In this document: positions 34,657 to 44,226 of the stretch, piece by piece
Layout: every line of letters begins with the position of its first letter
Position numbering within the stretch: position 1 is the first letter of the stretch
Assembly (NCBI RefSeq): GCF_002575655.3
Contig: NC_053035.3
Span: 380,781,792 to 380,845,791 of the forward strand
Length of the DNA: 64,000 nucleotides
Reading direction: 5' to 3'
Origin: Aegilops tauschii subsp. strangulata
Taxonomy: Eukaryota > Streptophyta > Magnoliopsida > Poales > Poaceae
Position numbers and translations under genes: made by a program
The notes under the pieces: generated by a model
Seen by the model: the letters and a program-made list of their open reading frames with translations, nothing else
Database searches by the model: none
What the model was told of the DNA's origin: nothing

Positions 34657-36231
34657 TCACTGGCGGCGAGCTTCGCAGCGGACGGCGGCTGTCGGGCAGG
34701 GTGGGGCTTTTGCCTACGGCGGCTCCCGAGCCAAATTGAACACGGGAAAGGATTCGTGGGTGCTTTAGGGGGCTGCTGGTGCAGAGACTTGAGAGCGGGA
34801 GGACCTAATGCCGTCGGCATGAACGAGACAGAGGCGGCCGCCGTGGTCGCCGGAGAAGAAGAACACGACCATTTCTGGTCGTTTGGCTACTACTGGTGGC
34901 TTACAGAGGGAGAGGGAGACGTGGTGATGGACTGAGCGGGCTCGGGATGAGCTTTTATAGCGTGAGGGGGTCGGCTCCGCAGTGTCCAGAGGATAAGCAC
35001 GGCGGCGGCGATCATTACGGCGGCAGGTGAGCCCGTTGAGGTCGGCAGGGTGGTCGGTGAGGACGGTGGCCGCCCGAAGTTACTCCTGGGAGGAGCTGGG
35101 CTGCTCGGGACGTGCCACGCTGGTTGAGAAGATACATGGACGTGCAGGACTCGTCGGGCGGCGGTCTTGGTCACCGTTGACAGCTGTAGACGGCGCTAGG
35201 AGCCAAGCGGATGTGTCGGCGAGGGTCTAGGTTGTCGAGCTGATCCGAAGGTGGATCAGGTTGAGAGGGGGAGGTAGCAGAGACACGGCAGGAGCTCGGT
35301 GCCGACGCGTGCAAAACACACGCTCTGGCCGCGCTCTCTGCACGCACCCAGGGTGCTGGATAGAATGGTAGGGTGGGATACAGTGATCAAATCAAGATGA
35401 TATTTGGTAGGATAGTGCTAATGGAAACTATAGAGATGCTGGACATGGTGGTTTGGTCAAAGAGCAAGTTTCAAATGGTGGTTTAGGGAGTTGCCAATTT
35501 CAGTCATGCTCACCACCTATTCGACAGAATGCTAGGGCAAGCTAGAGGACTTTGTTGGATTTGAAACTTGGCAGGGTGGGGCCTCTTTAGATGATAGAGA
35601 TGATGGTGGAGTTAGTTTGGCAAGATGAGAAACTTGTTAGTGCAAGTTTTACCAGAATTCAATTCTGGACAGAAACTTGAGATGAAGGTTTGGTGGACTT
35701 GAAAGATGCAAATGGTGCTGATCTCCAGTACTTAGGGTTTTGGTTGGAAGGACTACACGATGGAAAAGTTTCAGAATTAATGGAGCTAGGAAAAATAGGA
35801 TTGCAGTTGTAACTCAAGAGTGGAACAGAAATGAACAGAGGATGTTTCACCCAAAATTTTCAAAAGACGTAGTTAGGTTTTTGCATAACAGTGACATATA
35901 TGCTTCACCTGACCTCTCATAATTTTTGTGGGATTTTTAAAGAATTATTTAAAATTGTTGTAGTGCAACAGAAGCATGTCAAGTATTGAAAATGCTGTTA
36001 AAAGTATTACTGTGTGGCTATTTTATTATGAAAATATTTCATACTATAATTTATGATATAAATTAAATGATACAAAACAACCAAGGACCACAAGATTTCA
36101 CAAAAATAATCTTCTATGGAGGGAAGAATTTTGTAAAACAGAAAAGGCTGTGAAATTATTGAATAGCTCAAAATTTTATTTATGACCAAATTTTACTTAA
36201 TAAAATTTGATTGCATTTTTGGGGTGTTACA
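34657..36231 (-). repeat. LARD LTR1, right segment (sense-strand LTR start)
   Basis: Matches 46197-46692 plus 56551-57642 of LTR2. It ends GGGGTGTTACA at 36231, which is the sense-strand LTR start TGTAACACCCC. The left 700 bp is GC-rich, the rest AT-rich. No conserved ORF between copies. Confidence 0.88.
34951..34960 (-). promoter_or_regulatory. Candidate LARD LTR1 TATA box
   Basis: CTATAAAAGC on the minus (sense) strand, inside the LTR. The same block is at 46494-46503 in LTR2, so it is conserved between copies. Confidence 0.55.
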
Positions 36232-36417
36232 AACTCTACCCCCCTTGGGAAAATCTCATCCTCGAGATTTGTTAAGGGCGGAAGAACAGAATGCAAATCA
36301 CAACAAATGATCATATGCAGAATGCAATCATGGCAATGCATTTATGACATACGCCCTAAATTACAATACAATGGTTGCATCACGTAAACTAGTACTACGT
36401 ACTATAACAATGACCAT

Positions 36418-37050
36418 CTATGGTTCAAAGGTGAGTTCTACAGGGTCCTGCAGAAGGGTTCCCGGTGCTGGGGCACATTCTTCTTCTTCCGGGGGAAGTG
36501 AAGGAAGTAAGCGAAGAACACGCCCTCCCGGAGTTGGCCATGGTGGTCCACCAATGGCGATATGGGGATTCAGGACACCAAGATAGTGGAGGTAATCCAT
36601 TAGTTGCTAGGTTAGATGCTCCTGGGCCATCACATATTAAATGAGATTGGCCAGAACTAGATCCCTCTCTATGCGTTCACAACGGAACGTGGCTTCTGCT
36701 CCAGAAGTTGCGCGGCTCGGGAAATAGTAGTATTTCCTTTCACTGGCAGCGGGTACCGTGAATCAAAGATGGGTAACTACTTCATAAGTAGCCGCCTCAA
36801 TAGCCATGCCTGAGGTTGGCATGGACCTCCCGACGAAGACAACATATGGAATGCCTGGAGTTATATCCTCTTGTGGGATGTCCACAACTGCCCAATATTT
36901 TGAGGAGTCATGGGTGATCCTCATTTTCAACAATTCATACTGGGGTGGGTGGCTGGAACCAAGGGTATTGCAGGTTAAATCCCACAAAACCTTAACAAAA
37001 CTACCAGGGCTTGCATCTGGAGTTCGTAGGTAGGCTCCGGGGTGAGACAT
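36418..37050 (-). pseudogene. LARD ORF-B, copy 1 (210-codon frame with two in-frame stops)
   Basis: The ATG at 37050 begins MSHPGAYLRTPDASP. One continuous frame runs to the stop at 36418 (ending VELTFEP) but is interrupted by TGA near 36763 and TAA near 36644. Features in order: a helical stretch (SFVKVLWDLT, residues 17-26), PPQY (35-38), a beta-like WAVVDIP segment, GIPYVVFVGR, then AIEAATYEVV. After the first stop come YYYFPS and DLVLANLI, then an AQEHL-type helix and a Pro-rich tail. The layout parallels ORF-A, so the two are paralogues. The function is unrecognised. The fold resembles a dsRNA-binding domain by pattern only. A TATA-like block lies at 37118-37127. Confidence 0.6.
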
Positions 37051-37117
37051 GGAAGGATGAATGGAGAAGAGCGGTGCTCAAGTGCGGTGGTGGCTGCTGT
37101 GGTGTATGGATACGACC

Positions 37118-37127
37118 CCTTATAAGG
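37118..37127 (-). promoter_or_regulatory. TATA-like block upstream of ORF-B copy 1
   Basis: CCTTATAAGG starts 68 bp upstream of the ORF-B ATG. It is conserved at the same distance in copy 2 (58528-58537). Confidence 0.4.
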
Positions 37128-37439
37128 TGCCTGGGTCAGGAAAGATGATGCGGTGCTGGTACGACTTGTGCATCGGCTCCGACATAGGGTTGTCCAAGTC
37201 AAATTCTCGGACACAACTTCTCAAAAGGAGTGTGACGTATTATTGTGCGTGTCGGCAGTCACGTCTAGCATTTACTCTGTCACCGAATGCCAACCATTTA
37301 CGCTAGATCACACATATTACCATTAAAACAATGGCACACGGGTAGTTTACAAGCTCACTACGCCATGCGATTGCTACCTTGAGAATACAAGACAATAGGA
37401 CTACTAAGATTTCACCACCAAACTGGTGGACTCTGTCCA

Positions 37440-38221
37440 CCTCCTTGACATCTAGCCGGGCGTGTCTTGAAGATGTCGAGGCTTCTCTGTGAGCTTCAGT
37501 GTCGGAGTTGTTCGGGGTAGGATGGGGAGCTATAGTGCTGGGATAGCGATGATGCCCCTCGTGGGGTGTCGTGGTCACAATCCCGTTGGAGTAGGTCTCC
37601 AAGAGATAACAGAGTTCTCCCGGGGAGGCAAAGGCATTGCCTGGATAGACAACAAGAGCAGACTTGGGAGCTCAACTGCCTCCCAAGCAGCATTATCGGG
37701 GTGTCGGTTGCAGCTTCACTTCTCACCGGTGTCAAGATAGCATGCATCCTGCGGGTCGCAATCAGATCATTGGTGACCTGATCGAATAGTGCTTCTTGTG
37801 CTCTCAGGTAGCGCACCAGATGCCCTACAGTAGGATCCGACTCATGGTCTCTGTTGGCGACTTGGGTCACGCTACCATAGCCTTCACGACTAGGGTAGTA
37901 GAAGTAACGGCAAGTGTTAACCCTCGGCGACAAGTGTCGGAGATTAACTATACCCTCTCGGGCTGCAAGCTGGATGGCTTGGGGCTCGTTGGAGGTCGTC
38001 CTTCCGGTGAATCGGTAGGGGCATTCTGATGTGGTGCCCCTCCCATAGATGTGCACCGTGGCCCAGAAGTGATGGATGGCATCACTTGTGTGCTCCTGGT
38101 ACACAACATATTCTGGGGGTTCATCTATGCCAAAAGCACGACGAGTGAGATTGGCGAAGATGGCTACGAAATCTCGAAGCTCGGATGCGGTGGTCTCATT
38201 CCGGACGATGGGACCAGGCAT
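37440..38221 (-). pseudogene. LARD ORF-A, copy 1, frameshifted in its C-terminal third
   Basis: The ATG at 38221 begins MPGPIVRNETTASEL. The frame matches the intact copy 2 through IMLLGR (about 37685). There, two 1-bp deletions relative to copy 2 shift the frame, and the shifted frame ends at 37496. The original tail (TTTPHEGHHRYPSTIA, SRHARLDVKEVD) is still readable in another frame to about 37440, and the original stop codon has been lost. The element's tRNA-Met PBS is 300 bp upstream. The function is unknown. Confidence 0.65.
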
Positions 38222-38285
38222 CTTGGTGGTTTGGAAATCGGGCTGCGGGTGAAGGCTGTGATGTGCTGAGTAAGGGCAATGCTTC

Positions 38286-38294
38286 CTTTATAAG
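38286..38294 (-). promoter_or_regulatory. TATA-like block upstream of ORF-A copy 1
   Basis: CTTATAAAG lies 65-73 bp upstream of the ORF-A ATG, at the same spacing as in copy 2 (59891-59899). Confidence 0.4.
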
Positions 38295-38525
38295 CCATCG
38301 GAGTCTTCCATCGCATGCTTGCGGATGGGACAACTCAGGTGTCGGCCACGGGCGCACGGCCTATGGCCTCGGATGATAGGTTAGGCACCAACTGTTAAAA
38401 AGATATTGGCTGGCCATTGTGTGATTATCAGATAGGATGGGCTTGACTGTGGATAGAAAAGGATATGGACAGTGTGTAAACCTGAGGATAGTGACCAGGC
38501 TAAGATAGGACTAGCCAGTGGTCAG

Positions 38526-38542
38526 CCTGCCTCTGATACCAA
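38526..38542 (-). other. LARD primer binding site, copy 1
   Basis: TTGGTATCAGAGGCAGG on the minus strand, complementary to the 3' end of initiator tRNA-Met, three bases from LTR2. In copy 2 the equivalent (about 61720-61735) reads TTGGTATCATTGCCA and is degraded. Confidence 0.8.
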
Positions 38543-38545
38543 GGT

Positions 38546-39305
38546 TGTCGGGGCCAGATTACCAGGACATAAATCCCAGTAAACGACCTTGTGCCATCAC
38601 CAGCCCCAGGATTACTGTTGCTGGTGGACATTTCCTTGATACAGAATTCCAAGCAATTACAAGGATTTGAGTACAAGACCTTATAGGTCCATTGAGTACA
38701 ACAATGATTTCTAGTGGTAGATGATGGAAGCAACTCGTGGCTCTCCAACGTTGATGGAACTCCATTCCCACGAGAACAGCTGACCTAGATAAGTCCTATC
38801 CCGCACGGCTGCTATCTTTGAATCCTTGGTTGCGGGGTGTCTTCACAGTACTCCTCTCTGAATCATGATCTGGCCAAGACAATAGCCATGGAAAAGCCAG
38901 TGAGTACGTTTGAATGTACTCGCAAATATCAAGAACAAAAGATATACCGGATGCATATGCTCATGATGAATTAAACTATATGCATGTGCTGACTGAGAAT
39001 TAAAGCATGGCATGAGAACTATTCATATGGTGCGGAAGGATAAATAAGTCATGTTATTAGTAAATCAAAGAAATAAAACGGAACATCGGGCGTTGGACTG
39101 CCCGAGAAATTCCAAGAGAAAATGCCAAACGGGTCTCTAGAAGAGAATCGGGCGAGACAGGACCGCCCGAGACTCAAGCGACGCCATGAGAGGTCTTGAA
39201 AAGAAATGCCAAACGGGTGTCTAAAAGCGACGCCTCGAGAGGTCTTGAAAATACATGCCACAGTCGGGTGTCTGAAGCGACACCTCATAAAGGGCTTATA
39301 AGAAA
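38546..39305 (-). repeat. LARD LTR2, first segment
   Basis: Equivalent to 14833-15585. It contains the degenerate GCCAAACGGGT repeats (39115-39290) and ends with the first copy of the MULE target duplication TATAAGAAA (39297-39305). Confidence 0.9.
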
Positions 39306-39415
39306 GGGTTTTTTACATCTGTGCCCCTGGTTCCTTAGCTCTACTCATTCATCCCCACGCTCTTAACTTTTGCTCAATTTTCCCCACTCCCTTGCCAGAA
39401 ACCCTCGTAACTGGG
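39306..39415 (+). repeat. MULE left TIR, outer part
   Basis: Starts GGGTTTTTTACATCTGTGCC and matches the reverse of 44117-44226 (which starts GGGATTTTTATTTCTTTGCC). The remaining 56 bp of this TIR are displaced to 41005-41060. Confidence 0.9.
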
Positions 39416-40999
39416 TGATACGTCTGCAACGTATCTATAATTTTTTATTGTTCCATGCTATATTATATCCTGCTTTGGATGTTTAATGGGCTTTATTATA
39501 CACTTTTATATTATTTTTAGGACTAACCTATTAACCGGAGGCCCAGCCCAAATTGCTGTTTTTTTGCCTATTTCAGTGTTTCGTAGAAAAAAATATCAAA
39601 CGGAGTCCAAACGGAATGAAACCTTCGGGAACGTGATTTTCGGAACAAACATGATCTAGAGGACTTGGAGTCTACGTAAAGCAATCAACGAGGAAGGCAC
39701 AAGGTAGGGGGCGCGCCTACCCCACCTGGGCGTGCCCTCCACCCTCGTGGGCCCTCGTTGCTCCACCGACGTACTTCTTCCTCCTATATATACCCATATA
39801 CCCTGGAAACATCATATTCGGAGCCAAAACCCTATTTCCACCGCCGCAAGCTGCTGTACCCGTGAGATCCCATCTTGGGGCCTTTTCTGGCGCTCCGCCG
39901 GAGTGGGCATTGATCATGGAGGGCTTCTACATCAACACCATAGCCTCTCCGAGGATGCATGAGTAGTTTACCTCAGACCTTTGCGTCCATAGTTATTAGC
40001 TTGATGGATTCTTCTCTCTCTTTGAATCTCAATACAAAGTTCTCCTTGATCCTCTTGGAGATCTATTCGATGTAATCTTCTTTTTGCGGTGTGTTTGTCG
40101 AGTTCCGATGAATTGTGGGTTTATGATCAAGTTTATCTATGAACAATATTTGAATCTCCTCTGAATTCTTTTATGTATGATTGGTTATCTTTGCAAGTCT
40201 CTTCGAATTATCAGTTTGGTTTGGCCTACTAGATTGATCTTTCTTGCAATGGGAGAAGTGCTTAGCTTTGGGTTCAATCTTGCGGTGCTCGATCCTAGTG
40301 ACAGTAGGGGAAAGGACAGGTATTGTATTGTTGCCATCGAGGATAAAAATATGGGGTTTATATCATATTGCATGAGTTTATCCCTCTACATCATGTCATC
40401 TTACTTAAAGCATTACTCTGTTCTTATGAACTTAATACTCTAGATGCATGCTGGATAGCGGTCGATGTGTGGAGTAATAGTAGTAGATGCAGAATCGTTT
40501 CGGTCTACTTGTCACGGACGTGATTCCTATATACATCATCATACCTAGATATTCTCATAACTATGCTCAATTCTATAAATTGCTCGACAGTAATTCGTTT
40601 ACCCACCGTAATACTTATGCTTTTGAGAGAAGCCACTAGTGAAACCTATGGCCGCCGGGTCTATTTTCCATCATATTAATCTCCCAGCAACTACCTATTT
40701 ATGGCGCCGTTTATTTTACTTTAAAATCTTTATTTTCTCTTTATCATAAAATACCAAAAATATTATCTTATCATATCTATCAGATCTCACTCTCGTAAGA
40801 GACCGTGAAGGGAATGACAACCCCTTTATCGCGTTGGTTGCGAGGTTCTTTTTTGTTTGTGTAGGTGCGTGGGACTCGAGCGTGGTCTCCTACTGGATTG
40901 ATACCTTGGTTCTAAAAAACTGAGGGAAATACTACGCTACTTTACTGCATCATCCTTTCCTCTTCAAGGGAAAACCAACGCATTGCTCAAGAGGTAGCA
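39416..40999 (+). repeat. Solo LTR inside the MULE left TIR
   Basis: 1584 bp, TGATACGTCTGC..GAGGTAGCA, with perfect TSD CTGGG at 39411-39415 and 41000-41004. It has no internal domain or partner LTR. The same family recurs as a solo LTR at 60013-61595. The start resembles LTRs of wheat Athila-lineage gypsy elements. It contains the GGCGCGCC hairpin at 39705-39752. The + orientation is inferred from the TGATACGTCT start. An ORF at 40177-40443 is not supported as a gene. Confidence 0.93.
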
Positions 41000-41004
41000 C
41001 TGGG

Positions 41005-41060
41005 CACAACGGACGTTGCCGTCGGGTCAAAGGCTTGACCGTTAACTCTGACTAGTGGGG
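41005..41060 (+). repeat. MULE left TIR, inner part
   Basis: CACAACGGACGTTGCCGTCG.. to GACTAGTGGGG, the reverse complement of 44061-44116. It completes the 166-bp TIR after the solo LTR is removed. Confidence 0.85.
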
Positions 41061-42670
41061 CAAAGCTGGACTGTGCCGTGTTGGGTGGTGTCGCTGTTCG
41101 ACCATTGGGCTGTGGTTTCGTTGGGCCGTCCCTTGCATTAAACGTATACGCGTGCCGCCAGGACAGAAGCCTGCTATGCATGCACCCAGCAAACCCTGCC
41201 TGCATGCGTCGATCGAGCCTGCATGCACTGATGCCAATATGTAGCTTAAATAGCCGTAGTGCTACGTGTTAATTGGCTGTGGCAATAACAGGGTCAAATG
41301 TGAAGTTAGTAGCCCGTTTTCAAACCCACTGCAGCATTGGGAGTGTACACGCGTGGGAAACGGTGGTTTGAAAAGAAGAAGAAAAATAAGCTAATTATAC
41401 AAATGCAAAATGACCCATTTTTCGATAGTTTGTGCCCAGTTTACATGATAAAAATAAATTTAGCCCTAATAAATTTGGTCATTTTACATTTGTATAGAAC
41501 AAAAAGAACGATGCAAAAAACATAGCAAACGATGCAAAAAATGATGCAAAAATATAGAGCCAGCACGTTCACAAAAAACAGAGCAAACGATGCAAAAAAA
41601 TGACGCAATTCGACGCCCCAAAGCTTGGTTTTCTTTTGGGCCCAATAACAACGTTTTTTTTTCACGGAGTCAGTGGTGGGCGAGCAGCCGAGCACAACCA
41701 ATAAGATCGCCTCTCGTGGATCGCCCCACAATCCAACGATGTGGAGCCGTCCTTGTGATCCAATAGCGCGGAGCCTGCACACACCCAGCCCACCTAGTTC
41801 CTTCTAGAAGGCCAGATCTGAGGGCTGTGGTTTGGCGCGAGGGTATGATCAGACGGCTGACGTTGGGAGCTAGGCTTAGGCGAAACCCCGTGGGGTTTAG
41901 AGGGGTTTTGAGCTGGTCAACGGGGTTTCGAAGGCTTTGTCTGAGCATAACTAATTTAAAAAAATTGAAAAAAATATGAAACCTTCGCCGTTCGTCATTT
42001 TATAAGACAAACTAACGAGGGAAAATACTAAACTTGGTCTATGGTCATTTTCATGAAAAAACCCTAGCTGGCACGATCGATGTCAAATGAGCACCATTAA
42101 TTTAAAAAAATCAAAAGAAATATAAAACATGCGCACAATGTTGTCTTATGTGACATGTTACCAACCAAAAATCATAAACTTGCTCTATGGTCATTTTCAT
42201 GAGAAAACCTTCACACATATGAGCTATCATCTACATGATTTCATAGAGTTCAAGGAGAGGAGGTGGTGTTACCTTCTGTTTTCGATTTTTTTAAAAAAAA
42301 TCAAAAAATAGTGAGACTTCGAATCTACACTATTGAAAGTGAATATGTGTTAATAAAAATAAATTTGGCTCATTTAGAGTAGGTTCAAAAAAACTTGATT
42401 ACAAATTTGCGCCCCAAATGCGTCGGCGCAGACGTCGAACAGACGCCACCCGTGCCTTCTCGCTGTCCGCCGCGTCCCCACCTGGCGGCCGCCCACTCGC
42501 GGTCAGCATAATTTATGACCACGGGCCCACACGTCAGCGACGGCGGTCGCCCTTTTTTAAGCCCACTGTGCGGCGGGCCATCCTCATCCAAACTCGCCGT
42601 CCCCATCTAGGCAAGCTCACTCCCCTGTCGCCGGCAAACACTAGCAAAAACCCTAGCCAACCCTAGCCAA
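41061..42670 (+). other. MULE internal non-coding region
   Basis: Mixed AT-rich segments (A-runs around 41380-41620 with repeated GCAAACGATGCAAAAAA phrases) and a GC-rich stretch from 42410 leading into the gene start. The latter holds a possible 5' UTR with CAAACACTAGCAAAAACCC. No gene is seen. Confidence 0.5.
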
Positions 42671-43735
42671 ATGGGGCTCTTCTCCGGCGCCGGCAGCAGC
42701 AAGTCCAAGGGCAAGGCCCCCGCCGTCCCTTTCCCCTCTGCGTTCGTACTGCCTCCGCCGGCGTTAGCTCGCCGGCAGAGGGTGCGAGTGAGCGTGCCAA
42801 GGCACCAGGCAGAGTGGCACTGGCAGCACCGCGTCCCTCTGCCGTACCCCGACGTCACCATGCCGCACAACTGGCATCTGGATCCAGAGAGGATCCCAGT
42901 GCCAGCGGTGCCATAGTCGACTAGGGCGCACACGGAGGAGGTGCGGCGCCGGCGGGCAATGCTGACACCGAAGCAGCGCGGTGACGCCACCTACGCCACC
43001 GACTCGCCTAACTAGGCGAGGTGGTTCACCTTCGAGCACGAGGAGGCGAGGCGACACGGCGTGCGGGAGGTCGACCGCAGCGTGTCGCCGCCCCGGCTCG
43101 TCGTCTGGGAGGAAGACCAGGCGGTGGAGGCCGCCTACCAGGCGGCCCATGAGGTGGTCTGCCGCGAGAGTGAGGAGGACGAGCGGCACATGGTGGAGGC
43201 GGTGGAGGAAGAGGAGGCTTGCTACGAGGCGGCCATGGAACAGGCCCTCGCCCTCTCCATGGCCGGCGATTGCGTCGTGCCGCCGATGGCCCCGCCGTCC
43301 CCTCCCCGACGGCTCGTCAAGGCCGACCCGGAGCCGCAGCCGCAGCCCATCACGCGCTTCTCCTGGACGGGAGTGGTGCGCGAGTGGGTGTCCGCACCAC
43401 TGGTTTGGATGGGGGCGACCCCGGAGCAGGAGGCGGTGTACCTCGAGATGTGGCGCCAGCGACGGCTCGCCGAGGAGCGTTGTCGCGGCGAGTACGAGGA
43501 GATGCTCGACCACGACCTCGAGGAGGACGCGCGCGAGGCTGAGGAGGAGGCGTGCCAAGCCGCGGCTGCACAGGCGTCCGCACAGCCCCACGCGCCGGCA
43601 CTGCCCCCGCCGGAACAGCTGCCCGCGGCCGGCATCGCCGCCGTCTGGAACGCGGCGTTCCCCTGGGCCAGACCGGTGCTGACGCTCATCGACCTCACCC
43701 ACCCCGAGGACAACGACGACGACGATGATGCCTAG
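42671..43735 (+). pseudogene. MULE cargo: acidic, Glu/Ala-rich protein of an uncharacterised grass family, two nonsense codons
   Basis: One frame of 354 codons runs from ATG 42671 to TAG 43733, interrupted only by TAG at 42914 and TAG at 43013. Order: basic N-terminus (MGLFSGAGSSKSKGKAP), a tryptophan-rich block (AEWHWQHRVPLPYPDV, MPHNWHLDPERIPVP), then Arg-rich RRRRAMLTP, long acidic helices with ALALSMAGDC, a core WTGVVREWVSAPLVWMG.TPEQEAVYLEMW, another acidic helix, a Pro/Ala linker, and a C-terminal FPWARPVLTLIDLT with an acidic tail. I recall similar proteins repeated in Triticeae genomes but know no function. High GC contrasts with the AT-rich flanks and suggests a captured or long-resident gene. 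The second stop lies where TGG (Trp) is expected from context (..PN-stop-ARWF). Confidence 0.65.
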
Positions 43736-44060
43736 GGCGCGCCGGGCACCGCGCCGCCTCGTAGTTAGGTTGTTTTTAGTTTCTTTTAATGCTAATGTGG
43801 TCGCGTGGACTCTCGCCGGCCTTCCTAAGGCCGGCTTTAATGTTTAATTAAGTTGTTTTTATTTTAATTATGCATGCACAATTTTTTTGTCGGCGCCGTT
43901 AAAATGGGTCGGGCCAGCGTTGGGCGCACGAGCCGACCCAAACGCGTTGGGCGCAGCGAGGGAATTTGGGGAAAATGGTAGGGGCGATGGAGGTGGTTGC
44001 CCTCTTTATATGATGTGCTACCCCATGACCGCGGTCTTGCATGCGCCCACGTATACGCGG
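43736..44060 (+). other. MULE 3' non-coding region
   Basis: Possible 3' UTR (TTTTTAGTTTCTTTTAATG, TTTAATTAAG), then a GC-rich segment with GGCGCCGTT and GTTGGGCGCA repeats. No gene. Confidence 0.5.
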
Positions 44061-44226
44061 CCCCACTCATCAGCTAATAGTCAAAGCCTTTGACCCGACG
44101 ACAACATCCGTTATGCCCAGTTATGAGGGTTTCTGGCAAGGGAGTGGGGAAAAGTGAGCAAAAGTTAACAGAGTGGGGATGAATGAGTAGAGCTAAGGAA
44201 CTAGGGGCAAAGAAATAAAAATCCCT
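44061..44226 (-). repeat. MULE right TIR
   Basis: 166 bp, reverse complement of the reconstructed left TIR with scattered mismatches. Confidence 0.9.

Larger units (their letters stand above)
39306..44226 (+). mobile_element. Non-autonomous Mutator-like element (MULE) carrying a decayed gene
   Basis: The 9-bp TSD TATAAGAAA (39297-39305 and 44227-44235) is perfect and diagnostic of the Mutator superfamily. The uninterrupted site is visible in LTR1 near 15587 and in LTR3. TIRs of 166 bp are at 39306-39415 plus 41005-41060 (split by a solo LTR) and at 44061-44226. No mudrA-like transposase is present. Cargo is a protein-coding-like pseudogene at 42671-43735. Net size is about 3.3 kb. Confidence 0.93.

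Noticed and set aside
34593..35230. Short ORFs on both strands in the GC-rich part of the LARD LTR
   Set aside because: They are not kept in the matching segment of LTR2 and have no start context or domain.
42764..43702. 312-aa ORF antisense to the MULE cargo gene
   Set aside because: High GC content keeps the opposite strand open. The sense frame has the recognisable motifs and codon pattern.
42405..43990. A further transposon nested within the MULE around the cargo gene (GCGCCCCAAATGCGTCGG left, GTTGGGCGCAGCGAGGG right)
   Set aside because: The end similarity is weak and I could not find a target duplication, so I kept it as MULE interior.
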